DNA of 64,000 bases, from NCBI RefSeq assembly GCF_001625305.1, contig NW_017803909.1:8585549-8649548 (forward strand), in the 5' to 3' direction. The notes below the pieces were generated by a model, which had not been told where the DNA came from, did no database searches, and saw nothing but the letters and a program-made list of their open reading frames with translations. Within the stretch, counting starts at the first letter, position 1. Each line of letters begins with the position of its first letter. Source of the DNA: Branchiostoma belcheri. Its lineage: Eukaryota; Chordata; Leptocardii; Amphioxiformes; Branchiostomatidae. Made by a program: the position numbers and the translations under genes. Of the stretch, positions 36,601 through 39,600 are shown one piece after another.

Positions 36601-39600
36601 TGTGACTGTGCATTTAGACACATCAGACAGTTTTCCCCTCCTTGGTAAATCTATTAATGTGGGCCAGGAGGTCAAGGGACAAGGTAGCCTGAGTGTCAGC
36701 CTTAGCTTTTGTCCGCTCCCCAAGATCCGTTGGCGGGAGTGAACGAAATCTAACAAGGCTGACACTCAGGCTAGGGACAAAATAGGTAGGTAGATAACCA
36801 GAAAAAGAAGAACTTTTTGCAAAATTTGAATGGATTCCTTATTACATGGGATTGTACCACTGATTAGATGGAGCTAGATGCAAATATACAAACTTGGGAA
36901 CTAAAAGTAACCGTTTACTGATCAAAATAGATTGGTTCTAAATAAATCACAAAATGTTTTTGTTGATGACACAAACAGAGACAGAGGAGCCAGCACTGCC
37001 GTCTCCAGAACAGATCACTGACCAGTTTAACTCCCGCGCTATCTACCTGGTGGGAGATGAGTACGACGAGCGCTCCGTCAGCCCGACCTTCTGGCTGTCC
37101 TCTCCTCCACCTGAAGATGCTGATATAGAAGCTGACATGGTAAAAAACACTTCTGTTGTATCCCAACACTTAATTTAGCTTGAATGTGTACTCAGTGTCT
37201 TAGGTTTTGTGTTCAAATCCTCGTCACTGACTCTACCTTCTTCTTCTCTTCTTCTTGAGGATTCAGGTAAAATAATTTTTTGTTTTAATTATTGTTTATT
37301 TGCAGTTTGCGCATAAAACAACAATATGTGATAATTAACAGTTATGAATAATGTGCGGGGGCAACCCAAGAAGCCTAGTGGCTTATCTGTATCTGTATCT
37401 GTATAGCCAGTATAACCGCCTTTCGGCGTAACACACCAGCTTCGCAGGAATGTGGCGTGGCGGCAGCTGGCTATGTTACACCGATTGACTTATTGAAGGG
37501 GTTACCCGGAAATACCATTTCCTAAATTACTTTTTACAACATGTACATGTATTATCAATTTAGGAGTAAACGAATATAAATCAAACTAGATACACAAGAA
37601 AATAAAGTTAGCAAAACAGATTAACTAGCTGACTAATTAATTGATAAAGTAAGACAATGTAAAGTATTCACTCATATGCAGACAACATGTATCACTATGT
37701 AGATAAGCAGGTATAGAACCTAGATGAGGTAGGCAAAATTCAGTTGTAAGTGTAGCTACATGTAGGTACAATACTCATTTTACTTGGGTAGAGTGAATAT
37801 TACTTTGTATGACTATGAAGTGTTTTTCCAAGAACACAACATTAGAACCTTTTGCTTCAATGACCCTATTCACAAGGCACCATGGAGACACACATAGTTT
37901 TTTAAGTATTCTTTAAATTTCTTCTTGCAGGTGAAGTGTGATCTGATCGACATGTCCCAGAAGTTCCTGAATGATTTTGACGTGAAGGCAGAGTTAGAGA
38001 AGGACATCACCACTTCCACAGGAGCACCCACCCCTCCCGGCAAGGCTGCCAGAAAAAGGTACCGGAATTCACTTTTCCTGTGAGCACGCAGACACGCCGT
38101 AGCATTTTAAGTGCATGTAAAACTTTTTCTGCGTGTGGGCTGCGGGTTCATACAAAAACGTACGGACAAAAAACATGTATGGCAGGTTGTGACCAAGGCT
38201 TAAAACAGTAATGATTATATAAGGTGTTAACTTTGTGCCTTCCTCTTTCAGACTGAACAAACCAAGAGTGGAGCCGATGGTGCCCTGGGGAGGCAGAGGA
38301 CCAATACAACGGCATGGAAATGGTACTTCATATTAACCTTTAACATGCTAAAGTACACATGTATTTGGTACCAACTGTATGATAGCAGCAGAAGGTTAAA
38401 ATCCCTTCTTGTATTGTTGATAGTTCATTTTTTTTTTTAAATACTCGCAAGTAGTTTCTCCAATTTTGATAGCTCATTCAGCAGATTATAGGATTCCTAC
38501 TTCTATGTTCTGGAGTTGGAAGGCAAGCTTGTACAGGTGTGATTGTTCAATGTGAAAGAATGAACATCATTGCTATCATTGAATATCAATGCCAAGCTTG
38601 TATGAGCTTCAATGCCGTGCTATTGGATTTTACATTGTAGATGCTACATATTGTATTTATAATATTTGGGTTAAACTTTACATGTTTATGAATTTATGAC
38701 ATCATTAACCCTCTCCCTGCCAAGGTGGTATACCGGTTGTATCATTTTTGGCTTTAGGCAGGAGGAAGAAGGTTAATGTGTATAAAACCATGTGAAGTCA
38801 GATGATATTTGCCCCCCTCCCTCCCCAGCCCCCATGCGAGGTAAAGGCTACAGCATCTACAGCCGTGGCATGGCCTTCCAGTCGCGCCCGAACGACGTGT
38901 TCCGCCAGCGCAAGCAGAACACCAGCCGCCCGCCCTCCATGCACGTGGACGACTTCCTCGCCATGGAGGACGATACGGGACCGCCCGCCAAGAGGGCACG
39001 GCAGGTGAGGGGGCAAAATGTGGGATCTGTGGCATTCTGTAAGGCCACATTTAATTTGTTGTTTCTCGGATTCGCCCTGTCCATTTTTTCTCATTTGCAA
39101 AAAAAAAAAAAAGATTTTGGGTTCTGAATCAGCTGCAAAATGCTACATGTAAATGACAGACATATTTTGGCCCTAGCAGTTGAAGAAAGTCCTTTTAGTT
39201 AAAGTTTTTTCATGTAACAATGCAACTTCGTTTCATGAAAAGTTCAAAATCTATTGTTTTAACCATAAACCAGCCTGGCATGTTGACTTCATGGCTCATA
39301 CTGTGACATTTCCGGCCTTCACGGGGTGCCTTGGCCTGTTTTTTTTTTCCTGTCGCTTTATATTTTTTCTGAAAAAATCCAAGAAACAACAAATTAAATT
39401 GGTGTGGCCTAATTGGACAAAAATTAAACTGTTGTCCTGATCAGACTACAGAATGATAGATAATTCCTTTGCAGAAGGAAAACAATGTTACATATTGTTT
39501 TTGCTTTCTTCTTCCATTCCAAATGCATAAGGTCAATGACCTGGACCAGACGTCTGTCACCATGGTAACTAGTGTTGTAGCAGACACCCTGTAGTGTTAT

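Noticed and set aside
38754-39127. Several ORFs of 68-111 codons on both strands around VIRMA exon 27
   Set aside because: Only the + frame with [19 protein letters not shown] matches a known protein and the splice phase; the others are shadows.
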